From contig NZ_JAFEUM010000001.1 of the NCBI RefSeq assembly GCF_016900875.1, positions 124,001 through 188,000 on the forward strand: DNA of 64,000 nt. Direction: 5' to 3'. This DNA is from Vibrio ulleungensis (lineage in GTDB: Bacteria > Pseudomonadota > Gammaproteobacteria > Enterobacterales > Vibrionaceae). The first letter of the stretch is position 1. Every line of letters starts with the position of its first letter. Below, piece after piece: positions 25,766-35,099 of this stretch. Position numbers and translations under genes: made by a program. The notes beneath the pieces were generated by a model. It ran no database searches and was not told where the DNA came from. It saw only the letters and a list, made by a program, of their open reading frames with translations.

Positions 25766-28135
25766 ATGTCACTGCGCACTTACTTTGTCTTATTTCTATC
25801 GCTTATTGGGTTGCTGCTTACCGTCAACTTAGTTGCTAAGCATGTTTATGAAACTGAGCTTCGTCAGTTGAATCAACTGACGGAATCGCAGAAAAACATT
25901 CAATTGATCGTTCGCCAACTCGCTGCCAGCTCAGAAGACCTTACCCGGCTTGCTCGCGCCTATGTAGTCACTTTGGATCCCGCGTTTGCAGAAGACTATG
26001 ATCAAATTCTGCAAGCCCGCAAAGGACAAACTCCACTCATCCTATCCACCGTAAAACAAAAATACTTCTGGGGTGAGTCGGTCTTACCGACCACCGAGCT
26101 GAGCTCTATACGCGAGCAGCTTACTCAATCGGCTACAATTACGATTGATTTGCAAGAATTTGATCAAGCATTGCAGTTGTCCAATCGTCTCGCCATCATC
26201 GAAAAAGACGCCATCGCGCTCGCTGATGTCAACAAATCCAACGCTTTGGCGATGCTGTATAACGCAGACTACTACACAATAAAAGAACGCATCTTTAAGC
26301 ACATTCAGCATCTAGCGACCGATGTGGATGACAAATATAGTGGTCAAATTCAGACCATCATCGACAACATTCGCTTTTACAGAAGCATCAGTTGGACAGT
26401 GAATATTGCACTGGTAGTGTCCATTTTAGTGCTGATCCGCTTTCTATACTCCTCTATTGTTGTCCCACTTTTTATTCTCAGTGATTACGCGAACACATAC
26501 TCACCGAGCCAACCTGGTGGCCGGCTAAAACTACGTTCAAAAATTCACGAGCTCAAAAGCTTGAATAACGCCATCAATCATATGCAAGAGCGCATCCACA
26601 ATGACGTCATACAAGCGCAAAAGCAGATTGAGGTGCTGGAGGTTACCCAGCGCCAGGCCGAGGCGGCAACCGAGGCTCGAGGGCAATTTTTAGCCAATAT
26701 GAGTCATGAGATACGAACGCCATTGAATGGCATTATAGGCTTTTGTCACTTGCTACAAGCTACAGAGCTAAACGACACCCAAAGCAACTACACCACTATG
26801 TCACTGCGTTCTGCTAACGCGTTGATGACCATTATTAACGACATTTTGGATTGGTCTAAGGTCGACTCAGGACAAAGTGTCATCGACTTAAGTACGGTAA
26901 ATCTTGGTGAAAAAGTAGATTTTGTCATTGGCGTCACTAGACTGTCATCAGAAGAAAAATCTCTTAATTACGATGTTATTATCGATGAGAACGTGCCTGT
27001 ACAGCTACTTTCGGATGCTGCAAAGTTACGTCAAATCCTGCTCAACTTGCTAAGTAACGCGATCAAATTCACTCAGCAAGGCACCATCACTTTGCATGTA
27101 TCTGCAACGCTGACTCACGTCCATTTTTCCGTTACCGACAGCGGCATTGGAATGAGTGAAGAGCAAATCAATAGAGTCTTTGACCCCTTTATCCAAGCTG
27201 ACAATTCCACCACAAGAACTTTCGGAGGTACTGGCCTTGGATTGGCTATTTCACAAAAATACGCACAGCTGCTCGACGGTGAAATCACCATCAAAAGTCG
27301 TCTGGGTAAGGGAAGTCAAGCCACGCTTACTCTGCCATTAAAAGTACCTGATGCATCAGCGCAACCTGAGGCATTTTCAGATCAGGTTTACTCTGGCCCT
27401 CATATCCAAGTAGGGCTCCAGTTAAACGATAAGCATCAATATAATTATTGCCTAATGCTGCTCAAGCATTTGAATATAGAGGTGAGCAATCATTTTGAGT
27501 CTTGCTCTCTACTCATCGTTGACCATCACGCTGCTACACATAGTCAGCCACAGTCGATAGCACGCAACTTACCGCTAGTGTTTATAGGTCCGCTGTACGC
27601 CTTTGAGCAAGACAGAAAAGACAACCATTGGGGCTCAGTCACGCATCTTCCTTGGCCATTCACTAAGCTAAAGTTACTCACTACACTTCAGCATTGTATG
27701 ACAACAACGCCAGATGGGCAGAAACAACACGCGAAAAATAACCTTACATTAGCGTCCATGAAACTTAAGGTATTGGTCGCAGAAGACGTATTGATGAACC
27801 AGCTTGTCATAGAGCGTATGCTCAAAAACCTTGGGGTAGAGTCGGTTATTGTCGGTGATGGTGCTCAAGCGATTGATGCATTGCAGCAGCACGCTATTGA
27901 TCTTATCTTTATGGATCTGCATATGCCGGTAATGGACGGCTATCAAGCTGCGCAGCGCATTCGTCAACTCGAGCAGTTTCAACATATTCCTATTGTTGCC
28001 CTTTCCGCCGATGTTCAGCAATCCGCGAAAGAGCGATGTGAGCAAATAGGATTTAACGGATTTATTCTCAAACCGTTTAAACCCATAGACTTAGAAAACG
28101 CGCTGAACAACGTCGTCCCGCGAGCAAAAAGCTAA
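25766..28135 (+). CDS. hybrid sensor histidine kinase
   Basis: 789 residues. TM1 is at about 5-24 and a periplasmic sensor helical region at about 25-205. TM2 is at about 207-235. The dimerisation/phosphoacceptor motif SHEIRTPLNG lies near residue 312. An ATPase domain follows with LLSNAIKF (about 428) and GTGLGLAIS (about 488). A C-terminal receiver domain (about 670-785) has its aspartate in FMDLHMPVMDG. A degenerate region sits between the ATPase and receiver. There is no Hpt domain, which fits the separate Hpt upstream. The signal is unknown. Confidence 0.9.
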   Translation: MSLRTYFVLFLSLIGLLLTVNLVAKHVYETELRQLNQLTESQKNIQLIVRQLAASSEDLTRLARAYVVTLDPAFAEDYDQILQARKGQTPLILSTVKQKYFWGESVLPTTELSSIREQLTQSATITIDLQEFDQALQLSNRLAIIEKDAIALADVNKSNALAMLYNADYYTIKERIFKHIQHLATDVDDKYSGQIQTIIDNIRFYRSISWTVNIALVVSILVLIRFLYSSIVVPLFILSDYANTYSPSQPGGRLKLRSKIHELKSLNNAINHMQERIHNDVIQAQKQIEVLEVTQRQAEAATEARGQFLANMSHEIRTPLNGIIGFCHLLQATELNDTQSNYTTMSLRSANALMTIINDILDWSKVDSGQSVIDLSTVNLGEKVDFVIGVTRLSSEEKSLNYDVIIDENVPVQLLSDAAKLRQILLNLLSNAIKFTQQGTITLHVSATLTHVHFSVTDSGIGMSEEQINRVFDPFIQADNSTTRTFGGTGLGLAISQKYAQLLDGEITIKSRLGKGSQATLTLPLKVPDASAQPEAFSDQVYSGPHIQVGLQLNDKHQYNYCLMLLKHLNIEVSNHFESCSLLIVDHHAATHSQPQSIARNLPLVFIGPLYAFEQDRKDNHWGSVTHLPWPFTKLKLLTTLQHCMTTTPDGQKQHAKNNLTLASMKLKVLVAEDVLMNQLVIERMLKNLGVESVIVGDGAQAIDALQQHAIDLIFMDLHMPVMDGYQAAQRIRQLEQFQHIPIVALSADVQQSAKERCEQIGFNGFILKPFKPIDLENALNNVVPRAKS

Positions 28136-28268
28136 TCGTTTAGATTGTGAGGCAAGACAAACAATAATCCACCGAGATAATAAAAAGGTGATCCGCTTCA
28201 AGTCATTGTTTTTATTACGGCCTAACCTTAAAGAACTTTAAAAGTTCTGATCTAGTGGACGCCTGTTT

Positions 28269-29696
28269 ATGCCTCTAAAACTACTCTTTTTATTGCTTGT
28301 TTTTTTTAGCCCCCTAACCTTTGCTTCCAGCGCAATGCCCAGTTTCGATCTCACCCAGACGACCGCTGGCTATCTGTGTATAGCAATCTTTGTGTCCGCC
28401 TACTCTTTGGTTATGGCTGAAGAGTATTTGCAACTGCGCAAATCCAAGCCAGTGCTGCTTGCAGCCGGATTAATCTGGATCATTATAGGCTTCACATTCT
28501 CAAAAATGGGCGAGTCAGAGGTCGCACAAAGAGCCATTGAGCATAACCTTTTAGAGTACTCAGAACTGATGTTGTTTCTGTTGGTGGCGATGACATTTAT
28601 CTCCGCCATGGAAGAAAGGCGACTGTTTGACGTTTTAAAAGCCTGGTTAGTCAGCAAAGGATTCGATTTTCGCTCGCTGTTTTGGATCACCGGTATTCTT
28701 TCCTTTTTCATATCGCCTATTGCCGATAATTTAACCACAGCACTTCTAATGTGCGCCGTAGTGCTTAAAGTCGGCGGCAAAAACTATCGCTTTATCAACT
28801 TAGCCTGTATCAATATCGTCATTGCAGCGAACGCAGGGGGCGCTTTCAGCCCATTTGGGGATATTACTACTCTAATGGTGTGGCAAGCCGGTCATCTGCC
28901 GTTTAAGGACTTCTTACTGCTGTTCATTCCGTCCGTTGTGAACTATTTAATACCTGCCATGATCATGGCGATGTTTGTTCCTAAAGAGCAGCCCGAAGTG
29001 GTGCACGAGTATGTTGAACTCAAACGCGGTGCTAAGCGGATTGTTGGACTATTTATCCTGACTATCGCAACGGCTGTGGGCTTTCATGGCTTTCTGCATT
29101 TCCCACCGGTCATTGGCATGATGATGGGACTGGCCTATCTGCAGTTTTTTGGGTTTTTCCTTCGCAAAACCTTACCGGCGTCATTGGCTAAAAAACGCGC
29201 CAGAGCAGAAGCTCATCACGATACCGCAGCGTTAAAGCGTCTTGGTTCAGTAGTGCCTTTTGATGTGTTTCGCCGTGTTTCTCACGCGGAGTGGGATACG
29301 CTGCTGTTCTTCTACGGCGTTGTAATGTGTGTGGGTGGTTTAAGCTTGATGGGCTACCTCTCCATCGTTTCCGAAATCATGTACACCCAATGGGATCCTA
29401 TCTGGGCAAACGTGATGGTCGGTATTTTGTCGGCGATCGTCGATAACATTCCAGTGATGTTCGCAGTGTTAACCATGAATCCTGACCTTTCGATGGGTAA
29501 CTGGCTGCTGGTTACTTTAACCGCGGGGGTCGGAGGCAGTTTACTGTCGATTGGCTCTGCGGCAGGTGTCGCCCTGATGGGAGCTGCACATGGGAAATAC
29601 ACATTCTTTGGACACCTAAAGTGGATGCCTGTCATAGCCCTTGGGTACGCAGCAAGTATTGCCGTTCACTTATGGTTAAATGCCATTTACTTCTAG
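28269..29696 (+). CDS. nhaD: NhaD-type Na+/H+ antiporter
   Basis: A 475-residue polytopic membrane protein. The segments SPIADNLTTALLM and NAGGAFSPFGDITTLM are typical of the NhaD branch of the IT superfamily, which is common in marine Vibrio. It exports sodium (and lithium) in exchange for protons, mainly at alkaline pH. A signal-like first helix is present. It ends just before a strong terminator. Confidence 0.92.
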   Translation: MPLKLLFLLLVFFSPLTFASSAMPSFDLTQTTAGYLCIAIFVSAYSLVMAEEYLQLRKSKPVLLAAGLIWIIIGFTFSKMGESEVAQRAIEHNLLEYSELMLFLLVAMTFISAMEERRLFDVLKAWLVSKGFDFRSLFWITGILSFFISPIADNLTTALLMCAVVLKVGGKNYRFINLACINIVIAANAGGAFSPFGDITTLMVWQAGHLPFKDFLLLFIPSVVNYLIPAMIMAMFVPKEQPEVVHEYVELKRGAKRIVGLFILTIATAVGFHGFLHFPPVIGMMMGLAYLQFFGFFLRKTLPASLAKKRARAEAHHDTAALKRLGSVVPFDVFRRVSHAEWDTLLFFYGVVMCVGGLSLMGYLSIVSEIMYTQWDPIWANVMVGILSAIVDNIPVMFAVLTMNPDLSMGNWLLVTLTAGVGGSLLSIGSAAGVALMGAAHGKYTFFGHLKWMPVIALGYAASIAVHLWLNAIYF

Positions 29697-29703
29697 GGAT
29701 ACA

Positions 29704-29737
29704 AAAAAGGTAGAGACAACATTGTCTCTACCTTTTT
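29704..29737. terminator. bidirectional terminator after nhaD
   Basis: Perfect 16-bp arms (29704-29719 and 29722-29737) with A and T runs at the two ends, between the convergent nhaD and DUF2141 genes. Confidence 0.92.
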
Positions 29738-29756
29738 AAATGAAATTAAGGTTTGA

Positions 29757-30197
29757 TTAGGGATACCACATCTCGATATCGAGCGTATCAACGGCAGCAG
29801 GATTAAAGCTTGATTTCGCAAAGCTAGGCATACCTTGATGGTTGTTGGAATTACCCGCGCCTTCCTTCGGAAAACCGATCCAGTTGGTTTTAAACTCGCC
29901 GTTATTGTCTTCGTCATGAAACACAAACAGCGCATAATCCGAGTCCTTTAGACCATCAAACGTAGCCGATACGCCGGCACCCTGTATTGGCAGAGTTTGT
30001 AATGACACTGCAGTGTCTAAATCCGATGCGAAACCTTTTTTACCGTCGTACAAAACAAAGACGGCATTGCCTGATTGACTTGTAAATCCCGTCACGTTGG
30101 CAGTAACTTGTATCTGCGCAAATGCTGACAGTGGATAGGTAAAAGCGACTAATGCAATGCCAATTGTAGATGCGATGCGCGAGCTTGAAACGTCCAT
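29757..30197 (-). CDS. DUF2141 secreted/periplasmic protein
   Basis: About 146 residues. A signal peptide (about residues 1-24, ending SAFAQ) is followed by a single beta-rich DUF2141 domain (FVFHDEDNNGEFKTNWIG and GFPKEGAGNSN). The start is ATG 30195-30197, preceded by AAGGAT; the longer frame to 30227 has no better site. The function of the family is unknown. Confidence 0.85.
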   Translation of the reverse strand: MDVSSSRIASTIGIALVAFTYPLSAFAQIQVTANVTGFTSQSGNAVFVLYDGKKGFASDLDTAVSLQTLPIQGAGVSATFDGLKDSDYALFVFHDEDNNGEFKTNWIGFPKEGAGNSNNHQGMPSFAKSSFNPAAVDTLDIEMWYP

Positions 30198-30262
30198 TGA
30201 ACAATCCTTGTTAATAGCGGTTATCATCCTATTTACGAATCTGCATAAATTTGGATCACCGG

Positions 30263-30691
30263 TTAGTCTCGATTATCGCCATCTTGTTCATCAATCGATT
30301 CGCTTATTGACTCATGACTAGGAGCATTGTCACCATCGACAGCGTAAGGCAGTGTTTCACCGTTGAACTTACCACCACGTTCAATACTTAAATCATCGGT
30401 AAAAATCGTTCCAGACACCGCGCCATGACGTAAAATCTCAACCGCTTCGGCGTGCAACGCCCCTTCTACACGACCATTTACGATCACCAGTTTGGCATAG
30501 CCGTCGCCAACCAAATGACCTGATGGGCTGATGATCAGCGTTTTTTCTGCTTGGATCTTACCTTGTACTTCACCGTCTACCTGAATATCAGTCTCTAACC
30601 GGAGTTCTCCGGTGATGAAACACCCATCTGCGATGAGAGTTGTAGTTGACTGCTTACTCTTAGCTCGACCATTTTTACCAAAGAGTCCCAT
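30263..30691 (-). CDS. bactofilin
   Basis: A 142-residue protein with a central bactofilin beta-helix (about residues 15-110; repeated GELRLETDIQVDGEVQG and VEGALHAEAVEI segments) and polar tails. Bactofilins polymerise into cytoskeletal filaments at the membrane and often act with peptidoglycan hydrolases. Its first 97 bases overlap the end of the M23 peptidase gene in another frame, so the two are co-expressed. The overlap supports a functional pair. Confidence 0.9.
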   Translation of the reverse strand: MGLFGKNGRAKSKQSTTTLIADGCFITGELRLETDIQVDGEVQGKIQAEKTLIISPSGHLVGDGYAKLVIVNGRVEGALHAEAVEILRHGAVSGTIFTDDLSIERGGKFNGETLPYAVDGDNAPSHESISESIDEQDGDNRD

Positions 30692-31575
30692 CGAATGCCT
30701 CGTTCTTTTTCAAATATAGTGTCAAAATTTTCTACGTCCCAAGCAACAAAGTCGATGGGATCCAATGCGCGACCAACAAATCGGATTTCATAGTGCAAAT
30801 GGGGCCCAGTAGACAGTCCACTATTGCCGCTATATCCGATCAATTGTCCCTTCTGTATAAAATTGCCTGACTTTACCGCAAATTTCTGCAGGTGAGAATA
30901 GGAGCTGCTAAAGCCATAGGCGTGCTGTAAGCGAATGAAATTGCCTGAGCCAGTGTTACTTGGCCTAACCACTTCCACTACGCCATCAGCAGGTGCGTAT
31001 ATCGGAGTCCCTATATTCACCGCGTAATCAATGCCGCGATGTAACCGCTTTTGCTTGGTTTCAGGGTGGATTCGATAGCCATATTTTGACGAAATTCGCT
31101 CGTCGCCAACAGGGGAGCCCGATGGAATAAGTGTTAGCATATGTGTTCTAACTGTCGAGGTAATTGCAGCGGTGTCGAGGCGGGCCTCAATTTCGCTATC
31201 GATATCCCCTTCTGTACTTGCCACACCGAGTACGACTTCAAGATCGCCAAGCCGTTCAGATACACTTAATAGTCGATCTTCTCGTTCAAGGATGTCTTGC
31301 TCTCGCTCAACCAGATCTTGCTCAAGCTCTTGCTTAAGTGACTTAAGATCCGCTAACTCTTCGTTAAGTGCCTGTGACTCATTGCGCAGTTGATCGTGGC
31401 GCAGCTTACTTAAGTCAATTTCATCCATTAGATGAAAAATGACTCCACCAATGGCGACCAATCCTAATAAGGTCAAATAACCCAACACTTTTAGGCTGCG
31501 TCGTACCCACTTACCTAATTGGTAGTGTCGCGATCCTTCGACGGTGGATATGGAAACGATGACATGTTGTTTCAT
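30595..31575 (-). CDS. M23-family peptidoglycan metallopeptidase, membrane anchored
   Basis: A 326-residue protein. A membrane segment (about 29-50) is followed by a coiled coil (about 55-110) and an M23/LytM domain (about 155-275) with zinc ligands in HRGIDYAV and GPHLHYEIR. It should cut peptide cross-links in the periplasm. The C-terminal 32 codons overlap the bactofilin gene. Such M23-bactofilin pairs are known to shape cells in other bacteria (for example Helicobacter Csd1/CcmA). Confidence 0.9.
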   Translation of the reverse strand: MKQHVIVSISTVEGSRHYQLGKWVRRSLKVLGYLTLLGLVAIGGVIFHLMDEIDLSKLRHDQLRNESQALNEELADLKSLKQELEQDLVEREQDILEREDRLLSVSERLGDLEVVLGVASTEGDIDSEIEARLDTAAITSTVRTHMLTLIPSGSPVGDERISSKYGYRIHPETKQKRLHRGIDYAVNIGTPIYAPADGVVEVVRPSNTGSGNFIRLQHAYGFSSSYSHLQKFAVKSGNFIQKGQLIGYSGNSGLSTGPHLHYEIRFVGRALDPIDFVAWDVENFDTIFEKERGIRWDSLVKMVELRVSSQLQLSSQMGVSSPENSG

Positions 31576-31718
31576 ACGATGATGGTACTTATCTTATGGC
31601 GCATTAAAAGCGTCTCAACTGGGTAATCGTCGCCAAATTGAGGAAACTTGCTCTGTAGCGCTGTTCAAACCCCACCAACGCCACATACAATAGCAATAGG
31701 CATAAAAGGGGGAACTAT

Positions 31719-32588
31719 ATGGATTCGATGCTCTCAACCACTGCACTGGCCAAAACCAAGCAGCTTGAGGCGGCGCAACTGTTTGACCAGTTGCAACAAG
31801 CCGGATACTTATACCGACAATCAACCAAAGGAAAGTCCCGTTGGGTACTCACTTACCTTGGAGAGCGATTTGGTGGGCAGTATAAAGATCATCCGACCTA
31901 TGGTAAATACATAGCGTGGCCAAGAACTCTATTTATTGATCATGCGTGGCAAGATCACCCGTTAATGACTGCTACCGCTTTGGGTGATCATTTCTCCCTT
32001 GCGGCAAAAAAGATCAACTTGTTGCTCAAAGAGTTAGGTTGGCTTGCTAAAACTGAATCGGGTTGGCGCGTGACGGATCATGGAAAGCGTGCTGGTGGTC
32101 ATCAGAAAAAACGTGACGACAATGACTATGCGCTGTGGCACCCATCAATTCAACGCCACCCTCGCTTAGTGCAAACGGTGCGTGAATTTATCGGGCAAGA
32201 ATCTGCAAAGCTAGCTACCGATCATTCCATCAGTGAGTTTAGGAAAAAATTTGAGGCAAAACATCGTACCCTTGATGGTCACTATGTAAGAACCGAAGGC
32301 GAGCTTATTTTGGATAACTGGCTGTACATGGCCGGCGTCACCCACGCCTATGCGCGGCAGCTACCTATTGAGCAAGAAGAGTGGTGCGACTTCTATTTAC
32401 CTCAAGCAAATTTGTACTTGCAGTATTGGCCTTTTAATCACGATGAACCCTCTTCAGTGCGAGACGCGTTGCTTTCGTTGTATCAGAGCAATGACCTCGA
32501 ATTGATTGAGCTATTTGCCGATGAGATTGAGCAGTTGGATGACCTATTGCCAAAACGCCTTCGCCAATACGGTATTAAAGCGTATTAA
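31719..32588 (+). CDS. winged-helix protein with nuclease-like C-terminal domain, function unknown
   Basis: A 289-residue protein. Residues about 60-130 look like a DNA-binding wHTH (TATALGDHFSLAAKKINLLLKEL, then GWRVTDHGK). Residues about 185-260 carry an E...(ILDNWLYMAGV)...CDFYLP...LYLQYW pattern. This resembles the PD-(D/E)XK-like fold of VSR-type and helicase-associated nucleases, but the expected IEYWG glutamate is glutamine here, so activity may be lost. It sits beside a photolyase-type gene in convergent orientation. The AAGGGGG ribosome site supports the start. The nuclease relation is inference. Confidence 0.6.
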   Translation: MDSMLSTTALAKTKQLEAAQLFDQLQQAGYLYRQSTKGKSRWVLTYLGERFGGQYKDHPTYGKYIAWPRTLFIDHAWQDHPLMTATALGDHFSLAAKKINLLLKELGWLAKTESGWRVTDHGKRAGGHQKKRDDNDYALWHPSIQRHPRLVQTVREFIGQESAKLATDHSISEFRKKFEAKHRTLDGHYVRTEGELILDNWLYMAGVTHAYARQLPIEQEEWCDFYLPQANLYLQYWPFNHDEPSSVRDALLSLYQSNDLELIELFADEIEQLDDLLPKRLRQYGIKAY

Positions 32589-32618
32589 TAATCTGTCCTA
32601 TATAGAATTGCTAAGGGT

Positions 32619-34040
32619 TCAGCCAAACGACGATGGCAGCCCTAGTTGTGGACTGTCACTCTCTACACTATGAGGCTGAACAGACCTTTTGGGCACAGTC
32701 GTCGTTTGCCCCATTTGCTCAAAATCTTGATGGGATGTGGGTGCCCAACGTTGAATGTAATGACCTTGTGGGTCAAACAACTGCGTTTGTTTACCCAAGT
32801 TGAAATGTCTTCCTCCTTTTTTGTCGAACCCAACACCCGCGATGTATTGCCAGTTGCCCCAGTTAATCGCGACGTCATAGTCGAGTAACTGTTGTTGGTA
32901 ATGAGCAGCCCCCCAGCGCCAATCTCCCTGATACTCGTTCACCCAGCAACTGGCAGCTATTTGTCGCGCTCGGTTGGAGATATACCCGGTTTGATTGAGC
33001 TGCCTAATGATGGCATTAACAATGGGATAAGGCGTTTTTCCCAAACTCCATTGCTTAAAATCGGCAGTGCTTTGGCGACTTGCCCTAGGCTGTCGATTAA
33101 CTCCTGATGCTGAAAAATACTCAGGTCCAGCGTGGTGCATTTGCCAATGAAAATACTCTCTCCACAACAGCTCCACTTGGATCCACTGTGTCGAATCGTT
33201 TTTGCCGAAACACTGTTCATGATGTTTTAGTTCACGCAATACTTGACGCACAGATAGGCTACCCAGCGCCAGCCAAGGGCTCAATTTGGTGGACGAATCC
33301 CAATCGTCTATTGCGTTGCGCGTTTGCTTGTACACTTGCGGTAAGTCACTACAAAAATAATCAGCAAGATGCTTTTTCCCTTCTATGCAGCCCGCTTTCG
33401 CAAGCCACACTGATGAACTGTGGCTTTGCGTGCCAGCAGCACTTCGCTCACTGTGGTTAGCAGTAGACTCTGACATAGGCGCAGGTAAATGCGTGGGTGT
33501 GTATACACCTTTTACATTAAGATTCGCGCGTTCAATAAAGCGGCGAAACTGACTAAAGCTCAACTGATGTGGATGAGGTACGACAGGCCAGTGGTGCTTC
33601 TCAAACAGCGAGTGTTGGTCGACAGTAGTGAGTGCAATATTCAGTTCTTGCAATGCTTTTACTAACGTGGCTTGGCGCTTGAGCTCATCGAGACCGAACG
33701 CTTCACTGACCCCTACGTGCGTCACGCCATGTCGAAGACAATACGCAACAATAGTCTCTGTCCATGCTCCCTGTTCTAGCACGAGGCGTTGACCGAACGG
33801 CCGCAATGCCGCGTCCAATTGTTTGAGAGTAGCGTCGAGATACAACGTAGGGAGAGCCCCTCTAGAGGCGCTGCGGTAGTTTACTGAGCTCGACTCCAAC
33901 ACATACAAGGCATCAAGAGCGTCGACTTGAGAGGCCAATGCGCTGAGGGCTCGATTGTCACACACTCGCAAATCATGAGTGAAAACAAAAAGGCCACGTC
34001 GAGCGGTGAAAGTTGACGGTGAGGTGGCTGAAAGGGACAT
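32619..34040 (-). CDS. DASH-type cryptochrome/photolyase
   Basis: About 473 residues. An N-terminal photolyase alpha/beta domain (FVFTHDLRVCDNRAL) precedes the FAD-binding domain (about 200-440). The NWGNWQYIAGVG and GGRHFNLGKQ motifs are typical of the DASH class. It binds FAD and probably a pterin antenna and repairs pyrimidine dimers, mostly in single-stranded DNA, using blue light. ATG 34038-34040 is chosen over a GTG three codons earlier. The wHTH/nuclease-like gene is convergent. Confidence 0.9.
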   Translation of the reverse strand: MSLSATSPSTFTARRGLFVFTHDLRVCDNRALSALASQVDALDALYVLESSSVNYRSASRGALPTLYLDATLKQLDAALRPFGQRLVLEQGAWTETIVAYCLRHGVTHVGVSEAFGLDELKRQATLVKALQELNIALTTVDQHSLFEKHHWPVVPHPHQLSFSQFRRFIERANLNVKGVYTPTHLPAPMSESTANHSERSAAGTQSHSSSVWLAKAGCIEGKKHLADYFCSDLPQVYKQTRNAIDDWDSSTKLSPWLALGSLSVRQVLRELKHHEQCFGKNDSTQWIQVELLWREYFHWQMHHAGPEYFSASGVNRQPRASRQSTADFKQWSLGKTPYPIVNAIIRQLNQTGYISNRARQIAASCWVNEYQGDWRWGAAHYQQQLLDYDVAINWGNWQYIAGVGFDKKGGRHFNLGKQTQLFDPQGHYIQRWAPTSHQDFEQMGQTTTVPKRSVQPHSVESDSPQLGLPSSFG

Positions 34041-34143
34041 AAAGCGCACTCGTAATGATGGTTTATTACTGTTGTACGCTTATAGAGGTGCTTTGGATTA
34101 CTCAGACGTTCTAGTGCCGCGGACAAGGCTCCGCGGCAATCTA

Positions 34144-35028
34144 TTATTTTTTAGGTACTTTGGACTGCTCTGCAATCGCTTTGATCAACACAGAGGTATC
34201 ATCTCTGCCATGGCCCTGGGCTGCCAGAGCTTGATAATCATGCAAGGTTTTTTCTGTCAACGCTAACCCTAAGCCATGTTTACGCGCTTCTGTTGCACAG
34301 ATACCAAGATCTTTAATCATCCACTCGATAGCAAAACCAAAATCAAACTTGTCGTAGTTCATCGATAAGCCGCGATTTTCCATCTGCCACGAACCCGCTG
34401 CACCATTTTTAAGGCAGTGCATAAGAGCTTCAATATCAAGCCCTGATTTTTGCGCCAGCAACAACCCTTCAGATAAACCTGCTAGCACACCAGAGATACA
34501 GATTTGATTGACCATCTTTGCACGTTGACCTTGACCAACATCACCCATCATAACCGAAGACTTAGCGTAAGCTTCAAATACAGGTTCAAGAGTCGAGAAC
34601 AGACAAGGGTCTGAGCCGCACATAACGGTTAACATGCCACTTTCTGCACCCGCTTGCCCACCAGACACTGGCGCATCCATAAAACGAATACCCAGCGGTT
34701 TAGCGGCAGCGTTTAACTCAAGCGCTAACTCTGCCGACGTCGTGGTATGATCAACAAAAATGGCACCTTTGGTCATCGCCGAAAATGCGCCTTCAGGGCC
34801 TGTCGTCACCGAACGCACATCATCGTCATTACCAACACAACTAAACACCACCTGAGCGTCTTCTACGGCTTCTGCGACAGTTGCAGCCCAACGTCCGGTA
34901 TGCTCTTTACACCACTGCTTTGCTTTGCTCTGAGTTCGGTTATACACCGTCACATCGTGCCCTGCAGCAGACAAGTGCCCTGCCATTGGGAATCCCATCA
35001 CTCCTAGCCCTAGAAATGTAACCTTCAC
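34144..35028 (-). CDS. NAD(P)-binding beta-hydroxyacid dehydrogenase
   Basis: A 294-residue protein of the 3-hydroxyisobutyrate dehydrogenase/GarR family. The Rossmann GLGVMGFPMAGHL is at residues 7-19, the substrate-binding DAPVSGGQAG is near 117 and the catalytic-lysine segment (KMVNQI) is near 170. The start is GTG with a strong AGGAGAGG site. It oxidises or reduces a 3-hydroxyacid using NAD(P). The exact substrate is open. The yebC-like terminator separates it from the gene upstream. Confidence 0.88.
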   Translation of the reverse strand: MKVTFLGLGVMGFPMAGHLSAAGHDVTVYNRTQSKAKQWCKEHTGRWAATVAEAVEDAQVVFSCVGNDDDVRSVTTGPEGAFSAMTKGAIFVDHTTTSAELALELNAAAKPLGIRFMDAPVSGGQAGAESGMLTVMCGSDPCLFSTLEPVFEAYAKSSVMMGDVGQGQRAKMVNQICISGVLAGLSEGLLLAQKSGLDIEALMHCLKNGAAGSWQMENRGLSMNYDKFDFGFAIEWMIKDLGICATEARKHGLGLALTEKTLHDYQALAAQGHGRDDTSVLIKAIAEQSKVPKK

Positions 35029-35067
35029 TGCCCTCTCCTTGTAAATCGTAGTCTGACCAAAACTAAA

Positions 35068-35091
35068 AAAGCCGAGCGGGTGCTCGGCTTT
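35068..35091 (-). terminator. terminator downstream of the YebC/YeeN gene
   Basis: A 10-bp perfect stem (35068-35077 and 35082-35091), four-base loop, then a U-run on the minus strand. It ends the transcript of the gene stopping at 35100. Confidence 0.9.
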
Positions 35092-35099
35092 CTTTCAAT

